Source: Streptomyces sp. BV286
GTDB lineage: Bacteria > Actinomycetota > Actinomycetes > Streptomycetales > Streptomycetaceae
Assembly: GCF_019090165.1 (NCBI RefSeq)
Contig: NZ_JAHRIB010000178.1
Coordinates: 62,001-126,000, forward strand
Length of the DNA: 64,000 bases
Reading direction: 5' to 3'
Below the pieces are notes generated by a model. That model had not been told where the DNA came from. It saw nothing but the letters and a program-made list of their open reading frames with translations, and did not search any database. How positions within the stretch are numbered: the first letter of the stretch is position 1; every line of letters begins with the position of its first letter. This document shows, in pieces, positions 42,580 to 50,254 of this stretch. The translations under genes were made by a program, and so were the position numbers.

Positions 42580-42603
42580 CTACTGGGCTACTGGGCTACT
42601 GGG
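42580..42603. repeat. 8-bp tandem repeat carrying stop codons
   Basis: Three copies of CTACTGGG. On the minus strand each gives CCCAGTAG, and the 8-base period puts a TAG in three successive frames at the end of the DUF6585-like gene. Confidence 0.8.
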
Positions 42604-43324
42604 GGCAGAGCTTCCCGGCGACGGCCAGGAAGACGTAGAGGTTCGCCATGCCACTGACGGGGACCGTGGACCATGTGTCGGCCGTACCGGACCTCAGGAC
42701 CCGGACGCTGCCTCCCTGGACCAGGATCTCCTGGACCTCGGACCAGGGAAGATGACCGTTCCTGGTGGAGGACACACCCTTGCTGGAGAGCGAGAGGGCT
42801 CCGAAGTCCACCGTCCCGCCCTCCAGAATCGCCTTCAGGACGGCCGGCCCCTGGGCGCGGAGGACCGCGTCCTGCAGAGCGGGACCCCAGCTCTCGGGGT
42901 TCTCGTAGAACTCCGTGATCTCCGCGCCGCCGTATTTCGGGGCGACCACGGAGTAGACGTACTTGGTCGGGGTCGGGACACCGTTGACGAACAGCTGAGT
43001 GATGTCCTGGTAGAGCTTCACGGAATCCCAGCGGAAGGCGGTCATGCCGTCGCCGAACTGCGGTTGCACGATCAGCCCGTGCTCGAACAGATAGAGGCGC
43101 TTGGCGGCCTGCTTCCTGCTGAAGTTCGGAAAACGGCGCATCCACCAGTAGCAGAGCAGACCGGGAACCACGAAGAACGCCGTGAAGCAGAGGATCATGT
43201 TGAGGTAGACGACGAACATCAGCGTCCCGAGCCGCTTGGGGGCGAACGCGCCCGCGAGTTCGCCGAGTTGATGACGGGCGGCCAGTTCGGCGACCTCGGG
43301 CGGCTGAAGGGTCGATGTGGTCAT
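42596..43324 (-). CDS. DUF6585-like membrane protein
   Basis: A 242-residue protein with a hydrophobic hairpin near residues 30-60 (TLMFVVYLNMILCFTAFFVV) followed by a soluble domain: RLYLFEHGLIVQPQFGDGMT, FRWDSVKLYQDITQ and VDFGALSLSSKGV. The pattern (a PH-like domain asking about a 'sloppy' field dependent on Trp) is that of DUF6585 proteins, function unknown. The ATG has GAAGAGG at 3 bases. It lies downstream of, but not coupled to, the M20 peptidase gene. Confidence 0.75.
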   Translation of the reverse strand: MTTSTLQPPEVAELAARHQLGELAGAFAPKRLGTLMFVVYLNMILCFTAFFVVPGLLCYWWMRRFPNFSRKQAAKRLYLFEHGLIVQPQFGDGMTAFRWDSVKLYQDITQLFVNGVPTPTKYVYSVVAPKYGGAEITEFYENPESWGPALQDAVLRAQGPAVLKAILEGGTVDFGALSLSSKGVSSTRNGHLPWSEVQEILVQGGSVRVLRSGTADTWSTVPVSGMANLYVFLAVAGKLCPQ

Positions 43325-43371
43325 GAGCCTCTTCTTCGTGGGGAGTGACGGAGAGTTCGGGGCGCTTGCCC

Positions 43372-43446
43372 GCTTCCGGGGCCGGAGCTTGCGGGGCCGG
43401 AGCTTGCGGGGCCGGAGCTTGCGGGGCCGGAGCTTCCGAGGCCGGA
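43372..43446. repeat. 15-bp tandem repeat, five copies
   Basis: Five copies of GCTT(G/C)CGGGGCCGGA from 43372 to 43446, between the M20 gene end and the DUF6585-like start. On the minus strand they would encode a repeating RPRKL if translated, but they lie upstream of the chosen start. Confidence 0.85.
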
Positions 43447-43461
43447 ACGTTCCTGCCGCGG

Positions 43462-44700
43462 TCACCGGGCGGGCCCTCGGCAGATCTGGTCGACGAGGTG
43501 GGCGAGCAGCTCGGTGCGCGGGACCATCCGTGCGACCTCCACGTGCTCGGTGTCCGCGTGGGCGCCGCTGCCGACGGCGCCCAGGCCGTCCAGCGTCGGA
43601 CAACCCACGGCCGCCGTGTGGTTGCCGTCCGAGGCACCGCCGACGGCGACACCCCGCAAAGGCTCCTGGCCCAGCACCGAGGCGATGCGGGCGGCGAGGG
43701 CGAACAGCTCGGCGGAGGACTCCGGTTCCATCGGCGGCCGCCTCCTGCCGCCCAGCACCGTCAGGCGGGCACCGGGGTTGCGGACGGTGAGCCCTCGCAT
43801 GAGTTCGTCGATCCGGTCCTGCACCGCGAGGGTCGGTACGCGCACGTCCACCGACACCTTCGCCGTCGCGGGCACCGTGTTGAGGGTGCTCCCCGCCGAC
43901 AGAAGCGTGGGCGTGACGGTCGCCGCTCCCAGCACCGGACGGTCTGCGCCGGCGCCGGTATCGATGTCCGGGCCGGGTCCGGTATCGATGCCGGGGCCGA
44001 AACCGCGGCCGGTATCGATACCGCTGCCTGTGCCGGGGCTGTCGGCGGAGGCCCCGGTGTCGCCCACCGCGGCACCGAGACCGGCGATGGCCAGGACTTG
44101 GTGGGCGGCCTCAACAGCGGCGTTGATCCCCCGATGCGGTTCGAGACCCGCGTGGGCGGCCCTGCCGTGCACCACGATCTCGTACCGCGAGGTGCCACTG
44201 CGGGCGGTCTTGAGTGCGCCCGCGGCGTCCGCGGACGCCTCCAGCACGAGGGCGGCCGCGCAGCCGCGCGCGGATTCCTCGACGAGCGTCCGGGAGGTGG
44301 GGGAACCGACCTCCTCGTCCCCGTTGACCAGTACGCACACCCCGTCGAGGGTCGGCAGGGCGGCCAGCGCGTGGAACATCTGCACCAGCCCGGCCTTCAT
44401 GTCCAGGACTCCGGGGCCCCGGGCCACCCCGTCGGCCAGCGACCACGGGTGGCTGTCCAGCGAACCGAGGGGCCACACCGTGTCGTGGTGCCCCACCAGC
44501 AGCACGCCCGGCCTGCCGAAGGTCCACCGCAGGTGGGTGACTCCGCCGGCCACGATCGTCTCCGGCTCGGCGCCCAGCAGCCTCGTCCCCAGGGCGCCGA
44601 CCACCTCGGCGCTGCGGGCCACCGCCGCATGGTCGGCCGAGAAGGACTCGCAGGTCACGAGTTCCTCCAGGTCGAGCAGCATGGCAGGCAGATCGATCAC
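43462..44700 (-). CDS. M20 family metallopeptidase (carboxypeptidase G2-like)
   Basis: A 412-residue zinc peptidase. Metal and catalytic residues appear in order: VGHHDTVWP, GPGVLDMKAGLVQ, NGDEEVGS, VLEASADAAGAL and a closing GAHADTEHVEVARM. The lid domain starts at YEIVVHGRAAHAGLEPHRG and carries an insert rich in GIDTG units (~residues 220-258) encoded by a repeated CCGGTATCGAT. GTG at 44700 has GAGGGGG at 4 bases. Likely cleaves N-acyl or C-terminal amino acids. Divergent from a LysR gene that probably regulates it. Confidence 0.88.
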   Translation of the reverse strand: MIDLPAMLLDLEELVTCESFSADHAAVARSAEVVGALGTRLLGAEPETIVAGGVTHLRWTFGRPGVLLVGHHDTVWPLGSLDSHPWSLADGVARGPGVLDMKAGLVQMFHALAALPTLDGVCVLVNGDEEVGSPTSRTLVEESARGCAAALVLEASADAAGALKTARSGTSRYEIVVHGRAAHAGLEPHRGINAAVEAAHQVLAIAGLGAAVGDTGASADSPGTGSGIDTGRGFGPGIDTGPGPDIDTGAGADRPVLGAATVTPTLLSAGSTLNTVPATAKVSVDVRVPTLAVQDRIDELMRGLTVRNPGARLTVLGGRRRPPMEPESSAELFALAARIASVLGQEPLRGVAVGGASDGNHTAAVGCPTLDGLGAVGSGAHADTEHVEVARMVPRTELLAHLVDQICRGPAR

Positions 44701-44770
44701 GTTTCCCCCTCGGATCGGCGATGTCATGAGACGGTATGGGGCCACAAGGCATTCCACCAGCGGCTGGATC

Positions 44771-44785
44771 GCATGGAAGCCATGC
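44771..44785. promoter_or_regulatory. Palindrome between M20 and LysR genes
   Basis: GCATGG-AAG-CCATGC is a perfect palindrome, centred 78 bases from the M20 start and about 107 from the LysR start. It is a candidate LysR recognition site. Confidence 0.55.
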
Positions 44786-44884
44786 GCTGACCGCATATGT
44801 GTGGGCAGTGCCCTACCTGCACACGTGGGGACAGCGCCCTGTTGCATGCCCAGAGCGAGCACACAGGACAGAGGGAAAGGGAAC

Positions 44885-45769
44885 GTGTTGGAGACCGACG
44901 CCCTGCGCCTGCTCGTGACCGTGGCCGAGACCGGGTCCTTCACCGGGGCCGCGACCAGGCTCAACTACACGCAGTCCGCGGTTTCCCGGCGGATCGCCGC
45001 ACTGGAACAGCAGGCGGGCGGCCCCCTGTTCGAACGGCTCCCCCGGGGCGTACGGCTGAACCCCGTCGGCCAAGCGCTGCACCGGCACGCCGTGGACGTG
45101 CTGGAGCGTCTGTCACGCGCGGAACAGGAGCTGACCGTGATCCACGCGGGCCACGGCGGCATGCTGCGCGTGGGAGCTTTCGCAACGGCGAACATCTCGT
45201 TGGTCCCCAAGGCCCTGCGCCGGTTCGGGCACACCAGCCCGGACGTCGAGATCGTCTCGGTCGAGGGCCGGAGCGGCACGCTGATGCGGCATCTCACGGA
45301 AGGCGCGCTGGACCTCGCCGTGGTCAGCGACTACCCGTCCGGCCTACCGTCGGCCGACGGCATCACGACGGAGGTACTGCTGGAGGACGAGTTGCTCGTC
45401 GCCCTTCGCCGCGACCATCCCCTGGCGGGCTCCGGGGCGATCGGCCTGCGCGACCTGCGCGACGAGGCCTGGATCCAGGACACGTACGGCGACCGCCCCA
45501 CGATGCTCGCCGACGCCTGCGCACGGGCCGGCTTCACCCCGAGAAAGATCATCAGAATCGCGGAGTGGACCGGCAAGTTCGGCTACGCGGCCGCCGGACT
45601 CGGAGTGGCCCTCGTCCCCTCACTGGCGGCGTGGGCGGTCCCTGCCGCAGTCACCCTGTGCCGCCTCGACGACCCCGCGCTCCGACGAACGGTCCACCTG
45701 GCACTGCCCGCCACCCCACTACCGGCGGCCCTGAATCTGCGGGACGCCCTGCACGACACGATCAACTGA
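44885..45769 (+). CDS. LysR-family transcriptional regulator
   Basis: A 294-residue LTTR. The N-terminal helix-turn-helix is LRLLVTVAETGSFTGAATRL with YTQSAVSRRIAALEQQAGG; the effector domain shows GMLRVGAFATANISLVPKAL, GALDLAVVSDYP and GYAAAGLGVALVPSLA. GTG at 44885 has an AGGGAAAGGGA tract upstream. It is divergent from the M20 peptidase, a common regulator-target layout. Confidence 0.92.
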   Translation: MLETDALRLLVTVAETGSFTGAATRLNYTQSAVSRRIAALEQQAGGPLFERLPRGVRLNPVGQALHRHAVDVLERLSRAEQELTVIHAGHGGMLRVGAFATANISLVPKALRRFGHTSPDVEIVSVEGRSGTLMRHLTEGALDLAVVSDYPSGLPSADGITTEVLLEDELLVALRRDHPLAGSGAIGLRDLRDEAWIQDTYGDRPTMLADACARAGFTPRKIIRIAEWTGKFGYAAAGLGVALVPSLAAWAVPAAVTLCRLDDPALRRTVHLALPATPLPAALNLRDALHDTIN

Positions 45770-46025
45770 CCCTCCGCCCACGCACGGCACACGGCGACCC
45801 CACCCGATGGTGGACCAGCCTGAGCAAGTCGACGGCGACGACCCGGCAGGCGTTGCCCAGACATAGGACGGTGCACGGGTACCGGCCGCGCTCGGCAAGG
45901 TCGTACCCCGCGGTGCGACGGAGGGACAGCGCGCGGTTCGCCGTCTCCAGGTCCACGGCCGCGGGCAGCGCGAGCGGTTCCTCGCGCGTCAGCCCACGGG
46001 TCGCACGGTCGCGCTCGGCGATCAC
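45762..46025 (-). CDS. Small excisionase-like helix-turn-helix protein (putative, possibly decayed)
   Basis: An 87-residue frame with the pattern ALSLRRTAGYDLAERGRYPC then TVLCLGNACRVVAVDLLRLV. It fits the excisionase/HTH_17 layout 'RT..Y.L..RG..PC.VL..G..YRV...DLL'. The Cys in place of the usual Tyr and an untidy start (GTG at 46025, weak ribosome site) suggest it may be degenerate. It ends 8 bases inside the LysR gene on the opposite strand. Such proteins often belong to integrative elements, and this one lies ~900 bp from a tRNA gene. Confidence 0.55.
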   Translation of the reverse strand: MIAERDRATRGLTREEPLALPAAVDLETANRALSLRRTAGYDLAERGRYPCTVLCLGNACRVVAVDLLRLVHHRVGSPCAVRGRRVS

Positions 46026-46101
46026 AGAGGATCTGCACCCCACGAGGCAATCCGCCACCTGCCTCCGGTCAAGCCACAACGCCGCAGAATCACCCGCCCA
46101 A

Positions 46102-46128
46102 TAACAAGAGTTTTGTTAATATGGCTCC
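46102..46128 (+). promoter_or_regulatory. vapB promoter with palindrome, predicted leaderless
   Basis: AT-rich palindrome TAACAA-GAGTT-TTGTTA (46102-46118). Extended -10 TGT-TAATAT (46117-46122 for the hexamer) puts the start point 7 bases later, on the A of the vapB ATG. No Shine-Dalgarno is present. The palindrome overlaps the -10 and could bind the antitoxin. Confidence 0.75.
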
Positions 46129-46407
46129 ATGGCCACCACCCCCGAGCCCGCTCCCGGCGAAGGCCCCGTCCGCCCGGTCTCCGTCTCCCTCCACGAAGGC
46201 ACCATCGCGGCACTCAAGGCACGCACCGGCAAGCGCGGCATGTCCGCCTACGTCGAAGCCCTCATCCAGCGCCAACTGGAGCGTGACCGGCTGCGTGAAC
46301 TCATCGAGGACGCCGAAGCCGAGCACGGCCCGGTCGACCAGGCTGCGGTCGATGCCAAGCGAGCGCTCCTGCGCAGCGACACGGCCGGCTCGGCGGACGC
46401 CGCGTGA
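46129..46407 (+). CDS. Ribbon-helix-helix antitoxin (VapB-type)
   Basis: A 92-residue protein. The first 15 residues are flexible; ~16-55 form a ribbon-helix-helix DNA-binding unit (RPVSVSLHEGTIAALKARTG, MSAYVEALIQRQLERD). An acidic helical C-terminus could wrap the toxin. It overlaps the PIN-domain gene by 4 bases (GTGA) and carries a palindromic, AT-rich promoter, as expected for an autoregulated toxin-antitoxin operon. Confidence 0.85.
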   Translation: MATTPEPAPGEGPVRPVSVSLHEGTIAALKARTGKRGMSAYVEALIQRQLERDRLRELIEDAEAEHGPVDQAAVDAKRALLRSDTAGSADAA

Positions 46408-46796
46408 GCGGCACCCTTGTCCTGGACTGCGAAGGCCTGTCCAAGCTCGTACTACGCACAACGGAACTCACCGAATGGCTCGCCGCCGCCGAGGCCGAGG
46501 ACATCCGCGTCGTCACCAGCTCCGTCACCCTCGTCGAAGCCCGCGACCCCAGGACCAACCAGGCCCGCTTCGACCATGCCGTCTCGCGCGTCAACATCGT
46601 CACGCCCACCGAAGCCATCGCCCGCCACGCGAGCAAGCTGCTCGCCGCAGCCGGCCTGCATGGCCACAAGTACGCCCTCGACGCCATCGTGGCCGCCACC
46701 GCACTCGCCTCACCCGCCCCCGTGACCGTCCTGACGTCAGACCCTGAAGACCTCCACATGCTGTGCGGCCCCGGCGTCCACGTCATCAAGATCTGA
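46404..46796 (+). CDS. PIN-domain ribonuclease toxin (VapC-type)
   Basis: A 130-residue PIN domain with all four acidic metal ligands: Asp8 (LVLDCEG), Glu45 (TLVEARD), Asp93 (YALDAIVAA) and Asp113 (LTSDPED). The enzyme should be active as a site-specific RNase on tRNA or rRNA unless bound by the upstream antitoxin. The gene is coupled to the antitoxin by a GTGA overlap. Target RNA unknown; its position beside a tRNA gene says nothing about its target. Confidence 0.88.
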   Translation: MSGTLVLDCEGLSKLVLRTTELTEWLAAAEAEDIRVVTSSVTLVEARDPRTNQARFDHAVSRVNIVTPTEAIARHASKLLAAAGLHGHKYALDAIVAATALASPAPVTVLTSDPEDLHMLCGPGVHVIKI

Positions 46797-46852
46797 CACA
46801 GCGCGAGGCCAGGGCAGCCGTAACTGCCAGGGAACACCTGCCCTCGCGCCCG

Positions 46853-46897
46853 GAAAAAGCAAAAGCCCCAGGTCACGGCGAGTGAGTCCTGAGGCTT
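46853..46897 (-). terminator. Rho-independent terminator after tRNA-Thr
   Basis: On the minus strand AAGCCTCAGG pairs with CCTGGGGCTT (46888-46897 with 46863-46872, one G-U), followed by TTGCTTTTT. This is a classical T-rich terminator just past the tRNA. Confidence 0.85.
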
Positions 46898-46903
46898 CCA
46901 CAG

Positions 46904-46977
46904 AGCCGCCTTCGGGATTCGAACCCGAGACCTACGCATTACGAGTGCGTTGCTCTGGCCATCTGAGCTAAGGCGGC
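46904..46977 (-). tRNA. tRNA-Thr (anticodon CGT)
   Basis: Minus-strand cloverleaf: acceptor GCCGCCT/AGGCGGC, D-arm with AGCTCAGATGG, anticodon stem ACGCA/TGCGT around loop CTCGTAA (anticodon CGT), and T-arm TCGGGTTCGAATCCCGA. The discriminator base is T and CCA is not encoded. Its 3' end faces the toxin-antitoxin and excisionase-like genes, the side where elements integrate. Confidence 0.97.
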
Positions 46978-47112
46978 GTGCTGCCGGAACTATGGTGCGA
47001 TCGGCAACGCCGGTAAGTCTACACAGTTTCCGGGGGTGCTCCGAACCCGCTCCGGACGCACCCCCGGCAGGCCCCTCGGCGACCTGGTGACGGGCCTGCC
47101 GGGGGCCGGTGA

Positions 47113-48714
47113 TCAGGTCGCTGAGCAGCGCTTTCCGTTCTGTGGCGGGGTGCCCTCGATGAGGTAGAGGTTGATCGCGGAGTCGATGCACGCGCTGCCG
47201 CGCCCGTACGCCGTGTGGCCGTCGCCGTCGTAGGTGAGGAGCCTTGCCGAGGAGAGCTGGGAGGCGAGCGCCTGCGCCCACGGGTACGGGGTCGCCGGGT
47301 CGCGGGTGGTGCCGACCACGACGATGGGCGCGGAGCCCTTCGCCTCGATGCGGTGCGCCTCGCCGGTTGCCTTCACGGGCCAGTAGGCGCAGTTCAGGGA
47401 GGCCCAGGCGAGACCCACGCCGAAGACCGGGGAGGCCTTCTCGAAGGCGGGGAGTCCCGCCTCGACCTCAGCGGGGGAAGCGAAGGCGGCGGGCAGGTCC
47501 AGGCAGTTGACCGCCGCGTTGGCGAACATCAGGTTCGCGTACTGACCGTCGGCGTCCCGGTCGTAGTAGCTGTCGGACAGGGCGAGCAGGCCCGCGCCGT
47601 CCTTGTCCTGCATGGCCATGGTGAGGGCCTCCCGCAGCTGTGGCCAGGCCCCCTCGTCGTACATCGCGGCGATGACGCCCGTCGTGGCCAGTGCCTCACC
47701 GACCTTGCGGCCGTCCTTGTCTCCCGCGTCGACGGGGGCGGAGTCCAGCTGCCGGAAGAAGGCCTTCAGGTTCCTGCCGACCTGGTCCGGTGACGTCTTC
47801 GCCCCGCCCAGCGGGCAGTCCGGTTCGCGTACGCAGTCCTTCGCGAAGGACTGGAACGCCGTCTCGAAGCCGGCCGTCTGGTCCTGGTTCAGCTGCCGGG
47901 CGGACAGGGACGGGTCCAGCGCGCCGTCCAGGACCAGCCGGCCCACCCGCTCCGGGTACAGGCCCGCGTAGGTCGCCCCGAGGAACGTGCCGTACGACGC
48001 GCCGACGTACGTCAGTTTGTCGTCGCCCAGCACGGCCCGCACGAGGTCCATGTCGCGGGCCGTCTCGACCGTGGACACGTGGCGCAGCAGGTTCGCCGAG
48101 CGCTGTCCGCAACCCTCCGCGAACTCCTTGAAGGCGTCGACCAGTTCCGTGGTCTCGCGCGCGTCGTCCGGGGTCGTGTCCGTCTGCGTGTACGCGTCCA
48201 TCCGCCGCCCGGTGAGGCATTCGACGGGCTCGCTGCCGGCCACGCCCCGCGGGTCCACCGCGACCATGTCGTAACGGGCGCGCACCTTCGCCGGGTAGCC
48301 GATGCCGGCGTACGCCTCGAGGTAGTCGACCGCCGATCCGCCCGGCCCACCCGGGTTGACCAGCAGCGAGCCGAGCCGCTTACCCGGTCCGGTCGCCTTC
48401 TTCCGGGACACGGCCAGCCTGATGTCGCCCTTGGCCGGCTGGGCGTAGTCGAGCGGCGCCTTCACCGTGGCGCACTCGAAGCCGGGGGCGCCGCACGAGC
48501 GCCAGGTCGGCCGCTGCCCGTAGTACGAGGTCAGCTCGGACGGGGTGACCTCGGGCAGCGCGCGCAGCGCCCCCGCCCCGGCCGGGCTCGCGGAACTCGT
48601 CGAACTCCCCGCGGAGCAGGCGGAGACGAGCAGTGCGGCAACGGCGACCAGCGTGCCGCATGCGCGAAGGGATCGGTGGGCCCGGGATGCCCCGGGCCGG
48701 CGCCTGGTGTCCAT
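47113..48714 (-). CDS. Secreted alpha/beta-hydrolase lipoprotein (tripeptidyl aminopeptidase-like)
   Basis: A 533-residue exported enzyme with lipobox LVSAC near residue 33. The fold has the oxyanion segment LVNPGGPGGSAVDYL, nucleophile GASYGTFLG, acid TTRDPATPYPWA and His GDGHTAYG, with the C-terminal TAP-like region. Relatives (Tap, SlpD, SlpE) release tripeptides from secreted proteins. ATG at 48714 gives a proper signal peptide with a basic n-region (MDTRRRPGASRAHR). It is the first core gene past the tRNA. Confidence 0.92.
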   Translation of the reverse strand: MDTRRRPGASRAHRSLRACGTLVAVAALLVSACSAGSSTSSASPAGAGALRALPEVTPSELTSYYGQRPTWRSCGAPGFECATVKAPLDYAQPAKGDIRLAVSRKKATGPGKRLGSLLVNPGGPGGSAVDYLEAYAGIGYPAKVRARYDMVAVDPRGVAGSEPVECLTGRRMDAYTQTDTTPDDARETTELVDAFKEFAEGCGQRSANLLRHVSTVETARDMDLVRAVLGDDKLTYVGASYGTFLGATYAGLYPERVGRLVLDGALDPSLSARQLNQDQTAGFETAFQSFAKDCVREPDCPLGGAKTSPDQVGRNLKAFFRQLDSAPVDAGDKDGRKVGEALATTGVIAAMYDEGAWPQLREALTMAMQDKDGAGLLALSDSYYDRDADGQYANLMFANAAVNCLDLPAAFASPAEVEAGLPAFEKASPVFGVGLAWASLNCAYWPVKATGEAHRIEAKGSAPIVVVGTTRDPATPYPWAQALASQLSSARLLTYDGDGHTAYGRGSACIDSAINLYLIEGTPPQNGKRCSAT

Positions 48715-48865
48715 CGAGCGAGCGTAACCCTGCGCGACGACACGATCGCTGAGAGTGGCAAGCGCGCCTCGTACGAGTGACGGCGTCAACTCGTCAACGC
48801 ACGGACCGACGACCCCCGACCGGGACGGTCCGACCCGGGCCGCCGTCACCCTGCCCGCGACGCCG

Positions 48866-50071
48866 TCACCCCGCCCGCAACGCCATCGTCATGGCCTCCA
48901 CCGCCAGCAGCGGCGCCACGTTCCGGTCCAGGGCCTCGCGGCAGGCGGCGATCGCCTCTATCCGGCGCAGGGTGCTCTCGGGGGACGACCCACGCGCCAG
49001 TCGGTCCAGGGTGTCCTGCATGTCCGTGTTGGCGAGGGCGAGGTTGGTGCCGAACTGGAGGGCGAGCACGTCGCGGTAGAAGGCCGTGAGGTCGATCAGG
49101 GCCAGGTCCAGGCTGTCGCGCTGCGTACGCGTCCTGCGGCGCTTCTGCTTGTCCTCCAGCTCCTTCATCACGCCCGCGGTGCCGCGCGGCATACGGCCGC
49201 CCTGGGCCGCGCCGAGGGCCGCCTTCATGTCCTCGGTCTCCTTGACGTCGGTCTCCTCCGCGACCTGTCTGGCGTCCTCGGAGGCCGCGTCGATCAGCTC
49301 CTGGGCCGCCTTGAGACAACCGCCCACGTCGTCGACGCGGAGCGGCAGCTTGAGGACGGCGGCACGGCGCGCGCGGGCCCGCTCGTCCGTGGCGAGGCGG
49401 CGGGCCCGCCCGATGTGGCCCTGGGTGGCGCGGGCCACGACGGCCGCGACATCCGGCTCGATGCCGTCGCGGCGCACGAGGACGTCGGCGACCGCGGCCA
49501 CCGGGGGCGTCCGCAGGGTGAGGTGGCGGCACCGGGAGCGGATCGTGGGCAGCACGTCCTCCAGGGAGGGCGCGCACAGGAGCCACACCGTACGGGGGGC
49601 GGGCTCTTCCACGGCCTTCAGCAGCACGTTGCCCGCGCCTTCGGTGAGGCGGTCGGCGTCCTCCAGGACGATGACCTGCCAGCGGCCGACGGCGGGCGAC
49701 AGCTGGGCGCGGCGAACGAGCTCGCGGGTCTCCTTCACACCGATGGAGAGCAGGTCGGTGCGGATGATCTGCACGTCCGCGTGCGTGCCGATGAGGCTCG
49801 TGTGACAGCCGTCGCAGAAGCCGCAGCCGGGGACGCCGCCGAGTGCGCGGTCGGGGCTCACGCACTGGAGGGCCGCCGCGAAGGCACGCGCCGCGGTGGA
49901 ACGGCCCGATCCCGGCGGGCCCGTGAAGAGCCAGGCGTGCGTCATCTTCGATGCCTCGGGCACCGGGGTGGCGGCCGCGACCGCGGTGACCTGGGCGTCG
50001 GCATCCCGCGCGGCGGCCGCGAGCTGCGCGCTCACCTTCTCCTGGCCCACCAGGTCGTCCCATACGGTCAT
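48866..50071 (-). CDS. holB: DNA polymerase III subunit delta prime
   Basis: A 401-residue clamp-loader subunit. The opening MTVWDDLVGQEKV is followed by a P-loop-like GPPGSGRSTAARAF (Arg in place of the usual Lys, as expected of the non-hydrolysing delta prime), a zinc cluster CGFCDGCH, VIVLEDADRLTEGAGNVLLK and the SRC motif RSRCRHLTLR. The ATG at 50071 gives the family start. It lies downstream of tmk on the same strand, a common tmk-holB order. Confidence 0.92.
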   Translation of the reverse strand: MTVWDDLVGQEKVSAQLAAAARDADAQVTAVAAATPVPEASKMTHAWLFTGPPGSGRSTAARAFAAALQCVSPDRALGGVPGCGFCDGCHTSLIGTHADVQIIRTDLLSIGVKETRELVRRAQLSPAVGRWQVIVLEDADRLTEGAGNVLLKAVEEPAPRTVWLLCAPSLEDVLPTIRSRCRHLTLRTPPVAAVADVLVRRDGIEPDVAAVVARATQGHIGRARRLATDERARARRAAVLKLPLRVDDVGGCLKAAQELIDAASEDARQVAEETDVKETEDMKAALGAAQGGRMPRGTAGVMKELEDKQKRRRTRTQRDSLDLALIDLTAFYRDVLALQFGTNLALANTDMQDTLDRLARGSSPESTLRRIEAIAACREALDRNVAPLLAVEAMTMALRAG

Positions 50072-50204
50072 GGGGTGCCGCCCTTTCGTCACACCTGTGC
50101 CCTGCCGCGTCCCATTGTGCGGGAGGGGACTGACAACGAGATCCGTCGGCGCCCGTGCGACGGGGCACCGACGGTCGAAGAGGCGGAGCAGAGGCAGGTC
50201 CCCC

Positions 50205-50245
50205 GGCCGGACCGGCTCAGGAGGCCGGACCGGCGCAGGAGGCCG
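50205..50245. repeat. 18-bp tandem repeat between tmk and holB
   Basis: Two copies of GGCCGGACCGGC(T/G)CAGGA plus a partial third, directly after the tmk stop side. Confidence 0.7.
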
Positions 50246-50254
50246 CGCCCAGGG

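Noticed and set aside
46121..46747. Alternative 208-codon frame starting at ATG 46121
   Set aside because: Out of frame with the RHH and PIN genes, and its product is Arg/Pro-rich without motifs; the real pair overlaps by GTGA and has all catalytic residues.
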